From assembly GCF_900167375.1 (NCBI RefSeq), contig NZ_FUWY01000002.1:310001-374000 (forward strand): a stretch of 64,000 nt of DNA, written 5' to 3'. A program made the position numbers and the translations under genes. The notes beneath the pieces are model-generated. The model had not been told where the DNA came from, searched no databases, and saw only the letters and a list, made by a program, of their open reading frames with translations. The DNA comes from Anaerorhabdus furcosa. GTDB taxonomy: Bacteria; Bacillota_I; Bacilli_A; Erysipelotrichales; Erysipelotrichaceae. Positions 1-7,603 of the stretch are shown piece after piece. The stretch's first letter is position 1. Every line of letters begins with the position of its first letter.

Positions 1-725
1 TAGCAAGTAATTATTTTGATGTGATTAACGAATTAATTGAAGACAAAAATATTGATTTATTCTTGTTTGGTTGTGTAATACATGGTCCTAATAAAAATGA
101 AATATACTCACCAATTAATTTAACTTATGAAAAAAATTTATTCCTAATGAATCCTATTTTCTTTGATCCAGCAGTTTTGAACTTTCCATGGAACAAAATA
201 TATAAAAGAAAAATTATTGATGAATTTGAAATTATGTTTGATGAGAGTATAGGTATTGCTGAAGACTTTGGGTTTAATGTGAAATTCTTAAAAAAAGCAA
301 ATCAAATTAAGACTTCTAAAGAAGTTCTATATTATTATAATCGAATGATTCCTAATTCTATTACAAATACTAGACACTCATTTAAAACTGATATTGAAAT
401 TAAGATTTTAACGGAGCTTAATGAAATGATAGATACTACTAATTTTGAACTAGAAAGAAATTATTTTAAATACTTGGTAAATATTTTTATTGGGTTAGTA
501 AAAAGTGATTATATTAATGAAAATTTAGACACTAATACATGTAAAAATAACTTTATTAAAGCGAAAAAAATAATTGAATATAGAAATATAAATTTTGATG
601 ATAAGAGGCAATTAATAGATTGTACTTTCTTATTTTTGATTAAGAAACTAAAGTATGAACAGTTTATATTTATAATAAAAAACTATAATTTCTTCAGTAC
701 AATATATTTGAAAATCAGAAAATGA
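1..725 (+). CDS. Glycosyltransferase family 2, C-terminal part (5' end outside window)
   Basis: The reading frame is open to the left window edge (first full codon at position 3), so this is the tail of a longer gene and the GTG at 21 is not its start. The visible part has the second half of a GT2 fold: a 'PWNKIYKR' acceptor-side segment and an 'EDFGFNVKFLKKA' segment, the E-D pair matching the general-base ED motif of GT-A inverting enzymes. The DxD donor site must lie upstream. It probably adds one sugar to a lipid-linked repeat unit at the cytoplasmic face. The gene ends 55 bases before the next GT and reads in the same direction. The donor and acceptor cannot be told. Confidence 0.8.
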   Translation, partial: ASNYFDVINELIEDKNIDLFLFGCVIHGPNKNEIYSPINLTYEKNLFLMNPIFFDPAVLNFPWNKIYKRKIIDEFEIMFDESIGIAEDFGFNVKFLKKANQIKTSKEVLYYYNRMIPNSITNTRHSFKTDIEIKILTELNEMIDTTNFELERNYFKYLVNIFIGLVKSDYINENLDTNTCKNNFIKAKKIIEYRNINFDDKRQLIDCTFLFLIKKLKYEQFIFIIKNYNFFSTIYLKIRK

Positions 726-780
726 AAAACGCAGAAATAAAGAGCAAAAAGCAAAATAAACCATGCGAAGGAGAAGCAAC

Positions 781-1761
781 ATGATAGATATCACTGTGAT
801 TGTCACATTATATAACAAAGAAAAATATATTGAGGATTGTATTAAATCACTTCTTCAACAAGAATTTGAAAACTTTAATATTTTAGTCATCGACGATGGT
901 TCAACAGATGAATCATGCTCATTAGTAACTAATTTAATGTTGAATGAATCTAAAATTTTGTTACACAAGCAAGCTAATACAGGATTAGGTGGTGCTCGAA
1001 ATAAAGGGTTAGAATTAGCTAGCAATTGCAGATATGTTTGTTTCGTAGATGGTGATGATTATGTTAAACCAAATTATCTCAAAACATTATATACACTTTG
1101 TGAGCTAGAAAATGCAGATATTTCAATTTGTAATGTTGAATCATATCCGATGAATAAAAATTTTAGGGCTTGGTTTAAAGAATATAAAGGAAAAGTTGAT
1201 CCAGAATTTTTAGATGATAGTCTAATGGTAGTTAATAAGTTATTTAGAAAATCATATTTGGACGAAATGGAATTTAGATTTTTTGAGAAAAGTGGAGATG
1301 GTGCAATCATAAAACTTATGTTGAATACTAATAACATCATAAGTAGTTTAGAGCCGTTGTATATTTATAGATATGTTAAGGAATCTATGAGCAATACACG
1401 GAGTATAGAATTATATAAATCTGTAGTTGAAAATTCAAAGAAAATGAGAACAATAATCTGTGAATCAAAATATAACGATGATAGCAATATGATGTTATTT
1501 GGAGATTATATGGTCATTGATACATTTTTGCAATTATTGGTAATTGATATAATGAATAATGATAAAGAAGAATATAGCAATACAAAAAAAGAATTGTTAA
1601 AATTTGATTTAAACAATAAATATTTTAAGAAATTCTATAAAGATAAATATGGTATAGCCTATTACTTCGTTGTTCGTTACCTATTGATTAATAGCTTTTA
1701 TTTATCAAGGTTTATGATTTTAGTAAGAGATGCAATAAGAAAAGTGATACTTATAAAATGA
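781..1761 (+). CDS. Glycosyltransferase family 2 (cell-surface polysaccharide)
   Basis: This 326-residue GT2 enzyme starts 'MIDITVIVTLYNKEKYI'. It has the nucleotide-binding 'IDDGST' motif (D38-D39) and the metal-binding 'VDGDD' motif (residues 89-93), followed by the 'GLGGARNKG' segment typical of SpsA-like transferases. I chose the ATG at 781, not the in-frame ATG at 763, because AAGGAG (768-773) lies 7 bases ahead of 781 and inside the longer reading. The C-terminal 80 residues are basic and partly hydrophobic, suggesting membrane association. Its stop overlaps the next gene's start (ATGA), so the two are translationally coupled. The sugar specificity is unknown. Confidence 0.85.
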   Translation: MIDITVIVTLYNKEKYIEDCIKSLLQQEFENFNILVIDDGSTDESCSLVTNLMLNESKILLHKQANTGLGGARNKGLELASNCRYVCFVDGDDYVKPNYLKTLYTLCELENADISICNVESYPMNKNFRAWFKEYKGKVDPEFLDDSLMVVNKLFRKSYLDEMEFRFFEKSGDGAIIKLMLNTNNIISSLEPLYIYRYVKESMSNTRSIELYKSVVENSKKMRTIICESKYNDDSNMMLFGDYMVIDTFLQLLVIDIMNNDKEEYSNTKKELLKFDLNNKYFKKFYKDKYGIAYYFVVRYLLINSFYLSRFMILVRDAIRKVILIK

Positions 1762-2582
1762 ACAAGACAAATATAAAGTCACAATGCAGTTTTCAACTAT
1801 TAGTATCAACAATGAATAAAAGCAACTATGAACTAGAAAGAATGCTACATTCTAATAATATAAGCTGTAATAGCTTGATAATTAATCAATGTAATCATAA
1901 TATATTAGATTCGAATAATATCTGTGAGAAAAAAAAGAATGTAATTAGTTTAAATGAATTTGGTTTGAGTTTAAGTAGAAACATAGCAATTGAAAATAGT
2001 GAAGCTGATATTTGCCTATTTGCAGATGATGATATTTCATATATTGATAATTTTGCTCAACTAATCACAAATGAATTTGAAAAGTATCCTGCATATGATA
2101 TTATTATTTTCTATATTAACAGATCACCTAGATTTGTCCAAAAAAGGATTGGTCGAAAAAAACGCATTAATATGATAAGCTCACTTGGAATTATTTCCAG
2201 TCAAATAGCGTTTAGAAGAAAGAGTATTGTTGATGCAAACATAAGATTTGATATACAGTTTGGATCTGGTAGTAACCATTATATGTGTGGAGAAGAAAAT
2301 ATATTCTTAATAGACTGCCTTAAAAAAGGTATGAAAATTTTATATATACCTTTGGTAATAGGAACAATGGATGATAGTGATTCAAGTTGGTTTAAAGGGT
2401 TTGATGAGAATTATTTTGTTTCAAAAGGTGCAATATTTCACCGATTATTTCCAATATTTGGCTTTGTATTAATTGGTACTTACGCATTAGTAAAGTATAA
2501 CGAATATAAAGGGGATATAAATATTTCCAATTCAGTAAAACAGATGATAAAAGGATATCGTGAACATTCTAAGGATATTTGA
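1758..2582 (+). CDS. Glycosyltransferase, GT2-like (divergent)
   Basis: A 274-residue protein with a GT-A-like layout: an acceptable beta-alpha N-terminus, 'LSLSRNIAI' (the conserved S-R-N step), then 'ICLFADDDISY' containing the DDD metal/donor motif near residue 90, and 'CGEENIFLIDCLKKG' near residue 176, matching the catalytic E/D region. The N-terminus lacks the usual 'SVIIPxYN' start and instead has 'FQLLVSTMNKSNYEL', as in small GT families that use a shorter first motif. A hydrophobic stretch around residues 231-246 may anchor it. It is coupled to the preceding GT by a 4-base overlap and is followed after 32 bases by the flippase. The assignment to a polysaccharide GT is firm, the specificity is not known. 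Confidence 0.72.
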   Translation: MNKTNIKSQCSFQLLVSTMNKSNYELERMLHSNNISCNSLIINQCNHNILDSNNICEKKKNVISLNEFGLSLSRNIAIENSEADICLFADDDISYIDNFAQLITNEFEKYPAYDIIIFYINRSPRFVQKRIGRKKRINMISSLGIISSQIAFRRKSIVDANIRFDIQFGSGSNHYMCGEENIFLIDCLKKGMKILYIPLVIGTMDDSDSSWFKGFDENYFVSKGAIFHRLFPIFGFVLIGTYALVKYNEYKGDINISNSVKQMIKGYREHSKDI

Positions 2583-2614
2583 AATTTATTAATTTATAGA
2601 AAAAGTGTATAAAG

Positions 2615-4132
2615 ATGAAAAGTAAAATGACAAAGAGAACTTCAAATTCATTCAAAAATTTAGTATTTGGGATAACACTCTCTGTTGTTTCAATGCTTTT
2701 TGGTATGATTAATAGAAAAATATTTCTAATGGTCATAGGTATTGATGTTATTGGAGCACAAGATGTTTTGATTAGTTTATTTGCAACAATACAATTATTG
2801 TGTTGTGGTTATGGAACTGCCACATATATTCATTTGAATAAAGCATTTGCAAATAATAAAATGGATGATTTTGCTGAATATGTATTAATAAGTAAGAAGA
2901 TAACATATTTATTGTCTTTTGCTTTACTTATTGTAGGAACAGTAGTATGTTTTAATATAAATTTATTTATCTCATCAAATACTTTAAGTATAGAAACTCT
3001 TCAAATTGCTTTTTATTCACAATTTCTAGCATCAATAAGTAATGTATTTGTGGACTATAAACGTTCAATAATGATAGTTATGCAAAAAGAATATAAATTA
3101 TTTATAGTTGACTTGATTTTGACTGTTTTCTTTGCTGCACTTCAAATAGTAATCATATTTAAAACTGAAAACTATATTCTATATGTATTCGCAGTTTCAT
3201 TTAAAATGATTTTATATTCATTTATATGTAGTCGCATAACAAATAAAGAATATCATATTTTCCCAATCTCAAGTAAGATATCATTAACTCACTTTGTAAG
3301 ACTTAAGAAAGTAGCGATAAAACAAGCAGTAATTGATTTAAGTGATTATATATATTATTCAACTGACTCCATTGTTCTATCAATGAATTGCGGTATTATT
3401 CAAGTAGGCGTTTATAGTAATTATTATATGATTTTCATGACAATTACACTTCTAGCGAAAAGGGGTGTTGAATCAATCCAAGCAAGTTTTTCAGAAATTA
3501 TCAATTCAGCTGAAACAAATACAGAGTCCAAATCACAATTAATTCAATTGTATGATTGTGTTTGTTTTGTCATCATTGCATTTTGTTCTTTATACCTGTT
3601 AGGATTAACAGATATGTTTGTAAATATTCTATATGGAGCTGAATATTTATCACAATTTACAACAGTTTTGTTAGTACTCAACTTTGTGATAGTATTCTCC
3701 CAATTCTCATTATATTCATATTTGAGAACAACAGGACAATTAATTAACGAAAGATATTATGATGTGATTATGGCCAGTATGAATATTGTGCTATCTATCT
3801 ATTTTTCAAGGATATTTGGACTTAATGGAGTTATTATTGGTACAATTATTTCAAATATATTTATTTGGATTATTAGAATAATACTGATTAATCAAATAGA
3901 TCAAGTTGTTAATATAAAGGTGTATCTGGTAAAGAAAATTTTAGGAATAGTTATTCTACTACTTGTTTCATATGTAAATTATTTGGTTATATCTACATTG
4001 GACATTGAGATTTTTATACGTTTTCTAATCATGATAATAATGTGTACTGCTGAATTTGCTACGATTTTCTTAATATTGATTTATAGAACAAAAAATGGTG
4101 TAATCATAAGGAAAAGTATATTAAATAGATAA
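2615..4132 (+). CDS. Wzx-type polysaccharide flippase (MATE/PST superfamily)
   Basis: A 505-residue protein almost wholly made of hydrophobic segments, about 12-14 predicted membrane helices, beginning 'NLVFGITLSVVSMLFGMINRKIFLMVIG' (cut here to describe: helix 1 with a charged turn). This is the PST/RfbX layout used to move undecaprenyl-diphosphate-linked repeat units across the membrane. The central cytoplasmic loop 'LKKVAIKQAVIDLSDYIYYSTDSIVL' region is typical of Bacillota flippases ('TDsiil' in helix 7). It closes the first GT cluster. A second flippase of similar length is encoded at 42965-44491 on the other strand. No Wzy polymerase is obvious next to it. The start codon has only a weak ribosome site. 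Confidence 0.85.
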   Translation: MKSKMTKRTSNSFKNLVFGITLSVVSMLFGMINRKIFLMVIGIDVIGAQDVLISLFATIQLLCCGYGTATYIHLNKAFANNKMDDFAEYVLISKKITYLLSFALLIVGTVVCFNINLFISSNTLSIETLQIAFYSQFLASISNVFVDYKRSIMIVMQKEYKLFIVDLILTVFFAALQIVIIFKTENYILYVFAVSFKMILYSFICSRITNKEYHIFPISSKISLTHFVRLKKVAIKQAVIDLSDYIYYSTDSIVLSMNCGIIQVGVYSNYYMIFMTITLLAKRGVESIQASFSEIINSAETNTESKSQLIQLYDCVCFVIIAFCSLYLLGLTDMFVNILYGAEYLSQFTTVLLVLNFVIVFSQFSLYSYLRTTGQLINERYYDVIMASMNIVLSIYFSRIFGLNGVIIGTIISNIFIWIIRIILINQIDQVVNIKVYLVKKILGIVILLLVSYVNYLVISTLDIEIFIRFLIMIIMCTAEFATIFLILIYRTKNGVIIRKSILNR

Positions 4133-4357
4133 GCAATAAAAATTCTTTTATAAAATAGGAAAATATATATTTTTAACTAATAATATTTTAACTAATACAT
4201 ATATTTCTATTTGAAAATATTTTTGTTTTTATAGTTTGATAATATTTAGAAAATGTATCAAAACCAATCAAATAATCATATAAATTTTTAGAATTAAGTA
4301 GGTAGTTGAACTTTGATAAATTAAGTATGTTCTACATCGTAATTGTATAAAAAGCAT

Positions 4358-4375
4358 AAAAAATAGCTATTTTTT
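4358..4375. terminator. Palindrome, probable bidirectional terminator
   Basis: A perfect 18-base palindrome of six A, TAGCTA and six T overlaps the stop codon of the ImmA-like gene (minus strand). The A-stem-T form fits a weak intrinsic terminator for the repressor-protease transcript and possibly also for the flippase operon coming from the left. The core is short, so efficiency is uncertain. The 4133-4357 stretch before it is extremely AT-rich and I see no gene in it. Confidence 0.4.
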
Positions 4376-4813
4376 ATTTGATAATACATTAAGCTGCTTC
4401 GAAATCAAAAATTCATATATTTTCGTTGCAATTTTCTCTGGTATTCCCAGGCTAGTAGAGAGTTCGATAATATTCATGTTTGTTAAATCAATATCTTTAG
4501 TTAAGCAAAGAAATGAAAATACATTTGCTTCATTTTCTATGCGATTTTTATATTTTGAAAGATAGAAAGAGAATCGAACTCCAGATTCATGATGTAATAG
4601 ATAATGACCTAGTTCATGAAATAACACAAAACGTTCGTATTCAGGTGTTAAATCGGATTTGATAAGGATAAAATTCTCTGAAAGTGTTGCATCAAATTTT
4701 TTGCTGTTCAATATTTCACTATAAATTATATTCAAATTATATTCCATTAATACATCATAAATATTTGAAGATTTAATGGTTTGAGCAACTTGTATAATTT
4801 CTTCGATTTTCAT
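4367..4813 (-). CDS. ImmA/IrrE-family metallopeptidase (anti-repressor protease)
   Basis: A 148-residue protein with the zinc-metalloprotease motif HELGH at residues 66-70, preceded by 'RFVLF' and followed by 'YLLHHES', the standard ImmA/IrrE (DUF955) core. Enzymes of this family cleave a partner Xre repressor and so release a prophage or integrative element from repression (ImmA-ImmR of ICEBs1 is the reference pair). It lies 11 bases downstream of the Xre gene on the same strand, the usual pairing. The start at 4813 has AGGTG five bases ahead. It is shorter than many homologues but contains the whole catalytic part. Here it is probably the switch that induces the tail operon. Confidence 0.88.
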   Translation of the reverse strand: MKIEEIIQVAQTIKSSNIYDVLMEYNLNIIYSEILNSKKFDATLSENFILIKSDLTPEYERFVLFHELGHYLLHHESGVRFSFYLSKYKNRIENEANVFSFLCLTKDIDLTNMNIIELSTSLGIPEKIATKIYEFLISKQLNVLSNKK

Positions 4814-4824
4814 AAGTTCACCTT

Positions 4825-5298
4825 TTATTTATTTTTAACTGTGTAAAGTTCATTAGCTAGTTCAATCAATTCATCACTATTCATTTGTTCAGGATCAAAA
4901 CCACCCATTGCAAAAATTTGTGTTGATGTTAAATACTGATAGGCATCCTCTCGTGTAAAAAACTGTCCAGAGGTTGATGTTACTCGTCTATACTCATGTT
5001 CAAGCATAGAGTTAACTGCTGTTTTGCCATAATCATCAAGACTTCTAAATTTGTGTATTTGTTCGATTTCAGCTGCAGTGAAAGACTCTCTTTTGAAATC
5101 AATGGCATCTTGAAACAAGAAATTAGCATCTACATTCAAGTGTTTCATTAAATCATACAGTATTTGCTCTTTTGGGTGACTTGTATCACTCTCATAATTT
5201 GTTATCGCAGAAGGAGTAACACCGATAAGTTTTGCTAGCTGAACTTGTGTTAGTCCTTTTATTTCACGTGCTTCTTTTATTCTTTTACCTATTCCCAT
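4825..5298 (-). CDS. Xre-family repressor of the tail island
   Basis: A 157-residue regulator starting 'MGIGKRIKEAREIKGLTQ'. Residues 5-58 form an HTH_3 domain with the 'TQVQLAKLIGVTPSAITNYE' helix-turn-helix. The C-terminal part has no S24/LexA serine-lysine peptidase signature, so it should not self-cleave; inactivation by the neighbouring ImmA-like protease is the likely route. I start it at the ATG 5298 because GGAG lies at 5307-5310 just ahead; the longer open frame to 5397 runs into the promoter and has no ribosome site. A TTGACA-N17-TATGTT promoter precedes it and palindromes further up are likely operators. It probably represses both itself and the divergent tail operon. Confidence 0.88.
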   Translation of the reverse strand: MGIGKRIKEAREIKGLTQVQLAKLIGVTPSAITNYESDTSHPKEQILYDLMKHLNVDANFLFQDAIDFKRESFTAAEIEQIHKFRSLDDYGKTAVNSMLEHEYRRVTSTSGQFFTREDAYQYLTSTQIFAMGGFDPEQMNSDELIELANELYTVKNK

Positions 5299-5323
5299 AA
5301 TTATTACTCCTAATATTAATCTA

Positions 5324-5352
5324 AACATATCAAAGCAAAAACATCTTGTCAA
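5324..5352 (-). promoter_or_regulatory. Sigma-A type promoter for the repressor gene
   Basis: Reading the minus strand, TTGACA (5352-5347) is followed after 17 bases by TATGTT (5329-5324). The -35 box is a perfect consensus and the -10 box matches 4 of 6. The predicted start of transcription falls about 20 bases before the repressor start codon, leaving room for its GGAG site. Confidence 0.6.
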
Positions 5353-5362
5353 CCAAAATAAT

Positions 5363-5437
5363 TCAAGAAACTTGTGATAAATCAATTGAAAAATCATATA
5401 TCATGATATATACTTGAAATATATTCAAGTTTCTTGA
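5363..5437. promoter_or_regulatory. Operator cluster between repressor and tail operon
   Basis: Four overlapping or neighbouring dyads lie in 75 bases. CAAG-N3-CTTG occurs twice, at 5364-5374 and 5426-5436, the two copies being reverse complements of one another including the TTC/GAA flank. A perfect 16-base palindrome (ATATAT CATG ATATAT type) lies at about 5397-5412. ACTTGAA-N5-TTCAAGT spans 5412-5430. Such paired dyads in a divergent intergenic region are the usual binding sites of the neighbouring Xre repressor. A candidate rightward promoter, TTGAAA (5414-5419) with GATAAA (5436-5441), would be covered by the last two dyads. The binding itself is inferred. Confidence 0.55.
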
Positions 5438-5540
5438 TAAACACTAAAAGTATGAACTCTTTTAAATTATATGAAGTAGAAAACTTGATGGCAGTTAAGT
5501 GGGATGTTCAAGAATTAAATAGGAAGAGGGGAGTTTGGGT

Positions 5541-5822
5541 ATGCTTACAAAAGATGAATTTGAATTTTTGAATTATGCAGTAAGGAATGGGTTTAATTTA
5601 ATATCGAAAGAAGGAAATAGTAATTTTGTTCGAATATTTTGTGAAGATGTTGAGAAAGATGAACATGATAATCCAGTAATTGAAAAAGATGGAAGTTTTA
5701 GAATAAAAACTAGAGAACAGTTTTGTCAAACATCTAATTTTAAACAACTAGTAAAATTTAAAATCTATAAAATTACCGAGTTATTAGAAAGTAATGAAAG
5801 TGGCTCATATGAGAAAAATTGA
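5541..5822 (+). CDS. Small early protein of the tail island, function unknown
   Basis: A 93-residue hydrophilic protein beginning 'MLTKDEFEFLNYAVRNGF' with an acidic middle and no membrane segment or motif I recognise. The ATG at 5541 is preferred over the TTG at 5535 because GAGGGGAG (5526-5533) sits 7 bases ahead of it. It is the first gene of the rightward operon and its 3' end overlaps the start of the sigma-like regulator gene, so the two are coupled. Position suggests a regulatory or replication-derived leftover role, but nothing in the sequence proves one. Confidence 0.65.
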   Translation: MLTKDEFEFLNYAVRNGFNLISKEGNSNFVRIFCEDVEKDEHDNPVIEKDGSFRIKTREQFCQTSNFKQLVKFKIYKITELLESNESGSYEKN

Positions 5823-6246
5823 GCTGGATTTAAAGTTGAAATTATTTAAGTATCAAGTTTTATCTCTTATTGAATTTGAGGAAAAACTCGTATTAATCAA
5901 TGAGGAATTATCAGGTAACATACATGCACCCAAAATATTAGGTTATGAAGAGGCAAAAGTACAACGAGGTACAAGAATATTTAAAAATAATATATTGGAG
6001 TGTTTAGAAGATGAAAAATATTATATTGAAAAAAGAAATGCTAGTTTATTTGCAGTAAGAGAAATCATGTTCTATTTACAAGAGTTAGATGATGTTGAAA
6101 TTGATTTACTTGAAAGAGTATATTGGTTTGAGCAAAACTATGATCGCATTGCAGAAGTGTATAGTTATGACAAATCAACGATATGTCGTAAGAAAGAAGC
6201 GATTCTTCAAAAGCTGCAACGCGTTTCGCACAGAAGACATATATAA
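5794..6246 (+). CDS. Sigma-like/ArpU-like HTH activator of the late (tail) genes
   Basis: A protein of 150 residues (or 145 if the ATG at 5809, which has AAAGTGG five bases ahead, is the true start). The N-terminal two thirds are helical and charged. The C-terminal 45 residues, 'IDLLERVYWFEQNYDRIAEV' followed by 'YDKSTICRKKEAILQKL', form a sigma-70 region-4-like helix-turn-helix. Proteins of this form (ArpU, phage late-gene regulators) lie just ahead of late structural genes and switch them on. Here it lies between the repressor and the tail operon, with a 147-base non-coding stretch behind it that probably carries its target. The function is inferred from HTH form and position. Confidence 0.7.
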   Translation: MKVAHMRKIELDLKLKLFKYQVLSLIEFEEKLVLINEELSGNIHAPKILGYEEAKVQRGTRIFKNNILECLEDEKYYIEKRNASLFAVREIMFYLQELDDVEIDLLERVYWFEQNYDRIAEVYSYDKSTICRKKEAILQKLQRVSHRRHI

Positions 6247-6393
6247 TGGTCTCAGGTCCACTTTACGGACACGCTTGCTATTTATAAATAACTAGCAATA
6301 AAAGATATCTAGATAACTTGGTCAGTAGATTAGACCTTAAATAGTCTATTGGTGGATGCACCTAAAACTATTTTTATGAGAGGAAATGGTTAT
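6247..6393 (+). promoter_or_regulatory. Leader/late-promoter candidate region before the tail genes
   Basis: This 147-base gap follows the sigma-like activator. It contains the dyad TTGCTA (6275-6280) / TAGCAA (6293-6298), whose loop holds a perfect TATTTATAAATA palindrome, and a weaker TAGAC/GTCTA dyad near 6332-6348. No good consensus sigma-A promoter is seen, as expected of an activator-dependent late promoter. A GAGAGGA ribosome site at its end serves the gene at 6394. The regulatory role is inferred from position. Confidence 0.35.
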
Positions 6394-6726
6394 ATGAAGA
6401 AGTCAGAATTAATCGCGAGAGGATTTACTACCGAGCAAATTAATTATGTTTTTGCGGAAAATGGTAAAGACATCAATGCAGAAAAACTAAAAACACAAAA
6501 AGTTGTGAAAGAGATAACTGAACTTAAGGAATTGTTCAATAGTCAATCTAAAATTGCTACTACAAACGGTGTTGATGCAAATGTGCTAGATACACAACAA
6601 ATAAAAAATAAAAGCATTTTAAATGATATAGAAGAACAAAAAGTTTGTGTAAATTTTGAAAAAGATAAGGACTTATTAAAAATTCAAATAACCTTTCCAA
6701 TCAATGATGTAAATATAGAAAAATAG
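6394..6726 (+). CDS. Small Gp20-scaffold-like remnant or tail-operon leader protein
   Basis: A 110-residue protein. Its first 35 residues, starting 'MKKSELIARGFTTEQINYVF' and followed by 'AENGKDINAEKL', resemble the N-terminus of phage minor structural/scaffold proteins of the Gp20 type ('L.E.GLTEEQI..I...NGKDI'). The rest is charged and low in complexity. Normal Gp20 proteins are about 180-200 residues and serve capsid assembly, so here it would be shortened and without a head to build. The start at 6394 has GAGAGGA nine bases ahead; the open frame upstream to 6349 lacks one. It may be a repurposed regulator or chaperone. The family match is moderate, the function unknown. Confidence 0.6.
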   Translation: MKKSELIARGFTTEQINYVFAENGKDINAEKLKTQKVVKEITELKELFNSQSKIATTNGVDANVLDTQQIKNKSILNDIEEQKVCVNFEKDKDLLKIQITFPINDVNIEK

Positions 6727-6737
6727 GAGAAAAAATT

Positions 6738-7220
6738 ATGGCTACAATTTTAAGACATCAACGCTTAGCGTTCTTAGACATCGATGGAAAATATGAATTA
6801 TTTGGAAATGGTGTAACAGACTGGACTGTTGCAGGAAATGCAAAAACTGCAGAAAAACAATATGTTCACCAACAAAATGCTGCAGGAGGTATTAACGGTT
6901 ATGCACCTACTATGGCAATTACTGCAGAAGCATTCTCGGATGATCCTGTAATGGAATATATTCTTGATATTGCACGTACTTGGGATATTGGTGCAAAAGC
7001 ACATACAAATATTGTTGTTGTGGACACTTGGGAAGGTACTGAAACAGCACGCAAGGCTGTTAAGCAACCAGTAGTTATCTCAATTGATAATCCAGGTTCA
7101 GGTCCTTCAGGTGAAGCATTAGCTGTAACAGCTACATTAACATATGATGGTGATGCTGTAATTGGATCATTCAATATGTCTACCAAAACATTCACTGTTG
7201 ATGGTGGAGCAGAAGCATAA
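6738..7220 (+). CDS. Major tail tube protein
   Basis: A 160-residue protein starting 'MATILRHQRLAFLDIDGKYE'. Alternating short beta-strands, a 'TDWTVAGNAKTAEKQYVHQQ' segment and a C-terminal 'SFNMSTKTFTVDGGAE' strand fit tail tube proteins of siphophages. Size and place directly before the tail chaperones and tape measure are diagnostic. The Listeria monocin tube protein (LmaA/antigen A) is of similar size and holds the same position. An AGGAG lies 8-9 bases ahead of the ATG. It should polymerise as stacked hexamers around the tape measure to form the flexible tube. Local GC content is higher than in the flanking genes, as is common for highly expressed structural genes. Confidence 0.82.
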   Translation: MATILRHQRLAFLDIDGKYELFGNGVTDWTVAGNAKTAEKQYVHQQNAAGGINGYAPTMAITAEAFSDDPVMEYILDIARTWDIGAKAHTNIVVVDTWEGTETARKAVKQPVVISIDNPGSGPSGEALAVTATLTYDGDAVIGSFNMSTKTFTVDGGAEA

Positions 7221-7245
7221 GATAAAATTATAGGAGGAATTGAAC

Positions 7246-7602
7246 ATGGCATTTTATTTTAGTAATAAGTTAAGTGTTGAAATAGAAGATAAGCAATACA
7301 CAATTGATTTATCGACTAATAAAGTAATTGAAGCAATTAATGAAATTCGAAATAAATCAATTGTAATTGCACAAATCAAAGAACCAGAATTAAACGATAT
7401 ACAAAACTATGTAGAATCAATGCAAAATTTCATTGAAGAATTATTAGGTAAGCAAAGCTTTGAGAAAATATTTAAAGATAGAGTTATAGATTTTAACAAC
7501 ATAGCTGAGCTAGTACAATATTTACTTGCTGAGATAGAGAAATTCAAGATACAAAAATTGAATAAAATAGTTGATTCAAACACACCTGAAAAATTGAATT
7601 AA
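7246..7602 (+). CDS. Tail assembly chaperone (first of two)
   Basis: A 118-residue acidic, helical protein starting 'MAFYFSNKLSVEIEDKQYTI' with no catalytic motif. Its place between tail tube and the Gp15 homologue, and its size, match the first tail chaperone (gpG position; DUF6673-like). These proteins coat the tape measure before tube polymerisation and are absent from the finished tail. AGGAGG (7232-7237) precedes the ATG at 7246 by 8 bases, so I prefer this over the TTG at 7240. It ends one base before the next gene; unlike the gpG/gpGT pair of lambda there is no overlapping frame, so the second chaperone is a separate product. Confidence 0.72.
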   Translation: MAFYFSNKLSVEIEDKQYTIDLSTNKVIEAINEIRNKSIVIAQIKEPELNDIQNYVESMQNFIEELLGKQSFEKIFKDRVIDFNNIAELVQYLLAEIEKFKIQKLNKIVDSNTPEKLN

Positions 7603-7603
7603 G

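Noticed and set aside
5452-5571. A 39-codon open frame ahead of the first rightward gene of the island
   Set aside because: It has no ribosome site, overlaps the operator-side leader and the start of the supported gene at 5541, and has no recognisable sequence. A leaderless peptide cannot be excluded.
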